A stretch of 64,000 nt of DNA from Talinum fruticosum (Eukaryota; Streptophyta; Magnoliopsida; Caryophyllales; Talinaceae): NCBI GenBank assembly GCA_021018815.1, contig JAITYX010000017.1:248001-312000 (forward strand), read 5' to 3'. The notes under the pieces are model-generated. The model searched no databases. It saw nothing but the letters and a program-made list of their open reading frames with translations, and was not told the origin of the DNA. Positions within the stretch are counted from its first letter, which is position 1. Each line of letters starts with the position of its first letter. Position numbers and translations under genes: made by a program. Of the stretch, positions 59,776 to 64,000 are shown one piece after another.

Positions 59776-61196
59776 ATGTCTGATCAAAAGCACCACATTG
59801 CCGTGCTTATTAGCCCTGGAATGGGGCACCTGATCCCCTTAGCCGAGCTAGCCAAGCTCCTGGTTAGCCGCCATGGGTTCACCATCACCCTATTCATCCC
59901 TACCGTAGCCGGTCAGCCTCTAGAAGCTATGACCAATTTCCTCAAAACCTTGCCTGATCACATTGATTATGTCCTCCTGCCCCCTGTTAATTTTGACGAC
60001 TTGCCTCCGGGGACACCAAGCCTGAGACCCGAATCTGCCTTTCGGTGGTCCGATCACTAGACTCAATCCGTGACTCACTTGGGTCTTTCGCTAGGCAGGC
60101 CGAGGTGGTCGCCTTGGTGACGGACTGTTTTGGGCTTGATGTCCTTGAGATTTCGAAGGAGGTTGGTATCCCATGCTATTTGTATGTCCCAACTGCCGCA
60201 ATTAATGTGAATTTCATGTTCTATTTGCCCACGTTACATGAGGAGGTTCAATGTGAGTACCGTGATATGCCCGACCCAGTTTGCCTACCGGGGTGCGTTC
60301 CGATCCATGGGCGGGATTTCGTGGACCCTACCCAAGACCGGAATAGCGAAGGCTACAAGTGGATCATCCACCATTCTAAACGGACTTGCTTGGCTGATGG
60401 GATCTTGTTGAATAGCTTCATAGAGTTAGAGCCCGGGCCGCTAGACGCTCTTCTTAAAGAAGAACCAGGTAGACCTCCTATCTACCCAGTTGGCCCGATT
60501 ATACAGTCCGGTTCGGATGATGAGTCGAGCGGGGCAGTCGAGTGCTTGAGATGGTTGGATGATCAACCAAGTGGGTCCGTCCTATTTGTTTCCTTTGGGA
60601 GTGGTGGGACCCTCACTAATGAGCAAATCCATGAGTTGGCATATGGGCTGGAAATGAGCGGGGAGAGGTTTCTGTGGGTGGTTCGAAGTCCCAATGAGAC
60701 ATCTTCTAGTGGTTCATATTTTAGCCATCGAACACAGGAAGACCCATTCGGGTTCTTACCAAACGGGTTTGCGGATCGGACCCGAGACCGGGGCTTGCTG
60801 GTACCCTCATGGGCACCACAGATTAAGGTGCTGAGCCATCCCTCAACGGGTGGGTTTGTAACACATTGTGGGTGGAACTCGACTCTAGAGAGCTTAACCC
60901 ACGGCGTGCCTTTAATTGCGTGGCCATTATACGCAGAGCAGAGGACAAATGCAGTGGCGCTGACAGAAGGGATAAAGGTAGCAATAAGACCAAGATCCAA
61001 CGAAAATGGGCTAATCGAGAGAGATGAGATTAGCAGAGTGATTAAGACCTTAATGAAAGAAGAAGAAGGTAAAATGCTTCGATCAAAGGCCAAAGAACTG
61101 AAGGAAGCAGCTAAGGCCACTCTAGACGAAAATGGTGCTTCAACAAAAATGCTGAAAGAGGTCGTCCTCAGATGGAAATCCAAGGGCCATGCATGA
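59776..61196 (+). CDS. UGT72B: UDP-glycosyltransferase UGT72B-like, copy 1, one frameshift
   Basis: Family 1 glycosyltransferases move glucose from UDP-glucose to small acceptors; the UGT72B group acts on phenolics and monolignols (arbutin synthase, Arabidopsis UGT72B1). A single exon runs from ATG 59776 to TGA 61196. The N-terminus carries the catalytic His in SPGMGHLIPLAELAK, and the partner Asp is in VTDCFGLDVLEI. The donor site PSPG box starts at residue about 346: WAPQIKVLSHPSTGGFVTHC, GWNSTLESLTHGVPLIAWPL, YAEQ, with the HCGWNS and Glu-Gln residues in place. One base is missing near 60017-60022: the frame reads PPGTPSLRPES, while the continuing frame needs ETRICLSVVRSLDSIRDS. Adding one A to CCAAGCC gives KPETRICLS. 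With it the protein is 473 residues, full length. Intronless, as is common in UGT72. It heads a tandem cluster. Confidence 0.92.
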
Positions 61197-61448
61197 TCTC
61201 TGATCCTGATATTCTTCTTGGCTTGTCGTGATGGTATTCCTTGTTTTAATTATGTATTTTTATTACAACTTTGGCATTTTAATTTAGGCCTTCTTATTCA
61301 TACTAGTAATTAGTTACCGTATATTGCTATATATACACTTTCAAGAAAGTTAATCAGATGTAATATTGAATGTGTGGTGCAAATTTCAAATAAATAACAG
61401 CGATTTTCAGTGGGTTTTATGGATGTTGGAAAGCACCAAAGAGTTCCC
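61197..61448. other. 3' flank of UGT72B copy 1
   Basis: AT-rich 3' untranslated and spacer sequence; nothing else seen. Confidence 0.4.
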
Positions 61449-61640
61449 CTCATTGGTTTCATCCTCAGCTGCCCAAGGTCCAGATGAACCGATTAGTTCC
61501 CTACCATACGGGTGTCTCAATCAGGTCAAAGACCGCGGCTTGTTGCTCAGTTCCTTGGCGCCACAAGCACAGATTCTGATACGAACTGTAATGCCGTAGG
61601 TTGGTGCTGGAACTCACCTGTGAAGTGCTATTTTTGGATT
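61449..61640 (+). pseudogene. UGT72B fragment between the two copies
   Basis: The frame reads SSSAAQGPDEPISSLPYGCL then NQVKDRGLLLSSLAPQAQIL. This is the stretch just before and into the PSPG box (compare FSAQSEDDPFGFLPDGYLNR and IKDRGLLVPSWGPQIKVL in copy 2). It is followed by a degenerate GWCWNSP near 61600-61615 that recalls the HCGWNS core. The rest of the gene is absent, so this is a relic of a third tandem copy. Confidence 0.75.
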
Positions 61641-61889
61641 TTGAGGTTGGGCTCAAGGCAATATAAATGAAACACAAAGCTTAAACCCTAAGTCGATATT
61701 CACAAAGTCAGTACTCCATGTTAAACTAGCACCTAATTTCCTGGGTTTGGCACTCTGACACATCTAGGATGATGAAATAAACCCACTAGTTTGGCACCTA
61801 AAATTGCGTGGAAGATTCCTTCCCTTGTCTTCTTTGCACAGAATAGTGAGACCAAACTCAAACCAACAAACACCTTAGCAACCATAACA
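61641..61889. other. Spacer before UGT72B copy 2
   Basis: No further coding sequence; likely promoter and leader of copy 2. Confidence 0.4.
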
Positions 61890-63158
61890 ATGGAAGAATC
61901 ACCACACATAGCCATAGTTCCAAGGCCAGGAATGGGACACCTGATCCCTCTAGTCGAGTTTGCCAAGCGTCTCGTCTCCCGCTTCAATTTCTCAGTCTCT
62001 CTCATCCTTCCCTCCTCGACCCAGCCCACAAAGGCCCAGACATCCCTCCTCTACTCCCTCCCTCCCTCCCTCTATCTCCCACACCTTCCTCCCGCCTGTC
62101 GATCCAGCCCATTTACCTGACAACGTGGCCCATGAGGTCATCATCCACCTCACCCACGTCCACTCTCTCTCTTCCTTCCGGAGAGCCCTCTCCGAGCTGG
62201 CCCGCCGGGCCCAGATCGCCGCCATCGTCACCGACCTCTTCGGCACAGCCTACTTCGATGTGGCTCGGGAGCTCGGAATCCTCCCTTACATGTACTTCAC
62301 GACCAACGCTTTCTGCTTGCTCTTCCTCCTCCATGTTCCGAAGTTGAATGAGACGGTGTCGTGTGTGTACCCGGATATGCCTGACCCGGTTATTTTGCCC
62401 GGGTGCGTACCGCTTTACGGTAAGGACTTTGTGGATCCTTGTCTTAATCACCAGGACGAGTCCTACCGTGTTCTTCTGCATCACGTCAAGAGGTATGTTC
62501 TCTCTGAGGGTATTTTTGTCAATACATTTTTCGAACTCGAGCCAGGTACTCTCCGGGCTTTGCAAACTGAGGATCCGAACACGCCCCCGGTTTACCCAGT
62601 GGGGCCTATTATTCAGTCTGGTCGAAGGGAGGAAACAGATAGATCCGAGTGCTTGAAGTGGTTAGAGCAGCAACCAACCGGATCGGTGCTATTTGTGTCT
62701 TTTGGGAGTGGGGGACTTTGTCAAAGGATCAGCTCCATGAATTGGCAATTGGGTTGGAGAAAAGTGGGCAGAGGTTTTTATGGGTGGTTAGAAGCCCGAA
62801 TGATCGCTCCTCTTTCGGCTCATTTTTCAGTGCCCAAAGTGAGGATGATCCCTTCGGCTTCCTACCAGATGGATATCTCAATCGGATCAAAGACCGCGGG
62901 CTGTTAGTACCGTCATGGGGCCCACAAATAAAGGTGCTAAGCCATGGATCAACTGGCGGGTTCTTGACATACTGTGGATGGAACTCCGTTCTTGAGAGCA
63001 TAATCAACGGGGTGCCCCTGATCGCATGGCCGCTATACGCAGAGCAGAGGATGAAGGAGTTAAGTGAGCTGGCTAACAAGGCCATAAATGAGGATGGTGA
63101 TTCTTCAAAGTTGCTTGCCCAAGTTGCGCAAAAATGGAGTCATGGCTATGTCAATTAG
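61890..63158 (+). pseudogene. UGT72B-like glycosyltransferase, copy 2, damaged
   Basis: The start ATG at 61890 gives MEESPHIAIVPRPGMGHLIP with the catalytic His kept; the partner Asp is in VTDLFGTAYFDVA. Three kinds of damage are seen. First, the four TCCC units at 62055-62070 shift the frame; three units would keep it (YSLPPSISHTFLPPVD). Second, the G5 run 62710-62714 lacks one base (SFGSGG then TLSKDQLHELAIGL). Third, about 52 residues are missing between LYAEQRM and KELSELANKAINEDG near 63051, as judged by copy 1. In the PSPG box the usual HCGWNS reads YCGWNS (Tyr codon 62970-62972), replacing the histidine that contacts the UDP phosphate, and WAPQ reads WGPQ. If the two frame breaks were sequencing errors, the deletion and the His-to-Tyr change would still argue against normal activity. 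Repaired length would be 421 residues against 473. Confidence 0.85.
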
Positions 63159-63190
63159 TTGCTAGGTTTCATGGCTATGTCAATTAGTTG
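63141..63190. repeat. 29-bp tandem duplication over the stop codon of UGT72B copy 2
   Basis: CATGGCTATGTCAATTAGTTG occurs at 63141-63161 and again at 63170-63190. The first copy contains the final codons and TAG of the UGT frame. Confidence 0.85.
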
Positions 63191-63474
63191 TCGATAAAAT
63201 GATGTCTTTGTCTAACTTAATTGGTAAAAAAGTGACTGGAGTGTATCATATAATGAGGTCTATTTTTGTTTTTGTGGATCAAAATATAAAGAAAAGCATT
63301 GGATAAATTAAGAATGAGCCAAGGGGAACAAAAAAGAAAACATGAAAAACTGTAAATAATGTTGTGAGCTGTCTGTTCAAGATTGGAGTCGAGTTAAGGG
63401 CTAATTATTATATAATTAACGTTTGAAATATGTGAGAATAAGAGAATTGAAAGTGGATTAATAAACTTAAACTC

Positions 63475-63615
63475 GGTGTCGTGGCAGTACTCAGGACAGC
63501 CAAACGGCTGCTACGGTCACCACCGCAGGCAGTGATATAGACCGTGGCAGTTAAACTGACCACCACAATCTGCATCACAGATTGTGGTGCCGACCGCTGT
63601 TGCCTGGCGCTGTAA
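63475..63615. other. GC-rich island with a 12-bp hairpin
   Basis: A 140-base GC-rich block in AT-rich surroundings contains a perfect inverted repeat CACCACAATCTG (63561-63572), loop CATCA, CAGATTGTGGTG (63578-63589). CGTGGCAGT occurs twice (63480 and 63543). It lies in the spacer between UGT copy 2 and the third relic. Origin unknown; a transposon end or decayed insert is possible. Confidence 0.4.
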
Positions 63616-63680
63616 AATTCTTTGATTCCTCTTATACAAATTAACTAAAATAACTTCCAAGTGATAATATTATCCAAAGG

Positions 63681-64000
63681 TATCACGTGAAGAGGTATGC
63701 CTTGTCTGAGGGTGTTTTTGTCGATCTTGAGTCGGGAGCTATCCGAGCATTACAAACTCAGGATCCGAACAAGTCCCCAACGTACCCGGTGGGGCCAATT
63801 ATCCAGAAGGGTCAGGGTGGGGAAACTGATGGATCCGCATGTTTGAAGTGGTTAGACCGGCAGCCAACCGGTTCAGTCCTATCTGTGTCGTTTGGGAGTG
63901 GAGGGACTTTGTCAACCGACCAGCTCAATGAAATGAACGACAATTGGGTCGGAGGAAAGTGAGCGAAGGTATCTGTGGGTTGTTAGAAGCCCAAATGATA
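63681..64000 (+). pseudogene. UGT72B relic, copy 3, 5'-truncated, runs off the window
   Basis: Homology begins in mid-gene with YHVKRYALSEGVFVDLESGA, equal to about residue 165 of an intact UGT72B. The residues NTFFE, present in copy 2, are missing between VFV and the rest. It continues YPVGPIIQKGQGGETDGSAC and SVSFGSGGTLSTDQLNE, where L-F of LFVSF is replaced by LSVSF. Near 63935 the frame shifts (NEMNDNWVGGK then a stop at 63960), while another frame goes on as EESERRYLWVVRSPND to the last base. No N-terminal half exists upstream, so it cannot be a functional gene. It continues to the right of the window. Confidence 0.85.

Noticed and set aside
60563..61183. Long open frame of 206 codons on the minus strand inside UGT72B copy 1
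   Set aside because: It is antisense to the conserved PSPG half of the UGT and has no motif of its own; codon bias of the true gene leaves the opposite frame open.
1..64000. CRISPR arrays, bacterial operons, riboswitches or tRNA genes
   Set aside because: Spliced plant genes throughout; no regularly spaced repeats with unique spacers and no tRNA cloverleaf were seen.

Overview
The window is nuclear DNA of a flowering plant, almost certainly a eudicot. It is AT-rich, its genes are split by GT-AG introns, it carries many microsatellites and plant LINE, copia and MITE remnants, and every recognisable protein is of a plant type. I cannot name the species. From the left: a gamma-tubulin gene on the minus strand enters from beyond the left edge (last exon in the window at 1883, start codon at 5245), with a degenerate tandem repeat in its last visible intron. 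A short DUF7722-type protein (6627-6878, minus) and an unrecognised 136-residue protein (8852-9354, plus) follow. An intact eight-exon gene for a mitochondrial adenine nucleotide carrier of the ADNT1 type lies at 10628-15927 (minus).

From about 16 to 40 kb there is no host gene that I can support. This stretch holds a small hAT-like element with terminal repeats and near-matching 8-bp flanks (17906-18156), a MITE-like element (17372-17546), two 5'-truncated L1-type LINEs in opposite orientation that still have target-site duplications (23929-24653 minus, 30296-33026 plus), and a copia scrap lying between two 300-bp direct repeats (36765-38004).

From 40 kb genes return: a GH3 acyl-acid amido synthetase closest to GH3.10/DFL2 (41306-44408), an EDR4-like zinc-ribbon protein of the DUF3133 type (48447-52537), a TRICHOME BIREFRINGENCE-LIKE O-acetyltransferase close to TBL26 (55087-57890), a two-exon gene for a 50-residue single-pass membrane protein (58429-59102, minus), and a UGT72B glucosyltransferase cluster (59776 to the right edge) with one nearly complete gene, one damaged gene and two relics.

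The order ADNT1, EDR4-like/DUF3133, TBL26, UGT72B matches, from memory, Arabidopsis At4g01100, At4g01090, At4g01080 and At4g01070, so this looks like an ancestral block with GH3.10 and a transposon-filled gap inside it. Functionally the right side joins hormone conjugation (GH3), immunity (EDR4-like), wall polysaccharide acetylation (TBL) and phenolic or monolignol glucosylation (UGT72B). These genes are neighbours, not an operon. No undescribed biological system was found. The most important caution is that the EDR4-like, TBL and UGT genes between 50 and 63 kb together carry five one-base losses, most in purine homopolymers, with otherwise well-kept proteins; this pattern suggests base-calling errors at least as much as gene decay.
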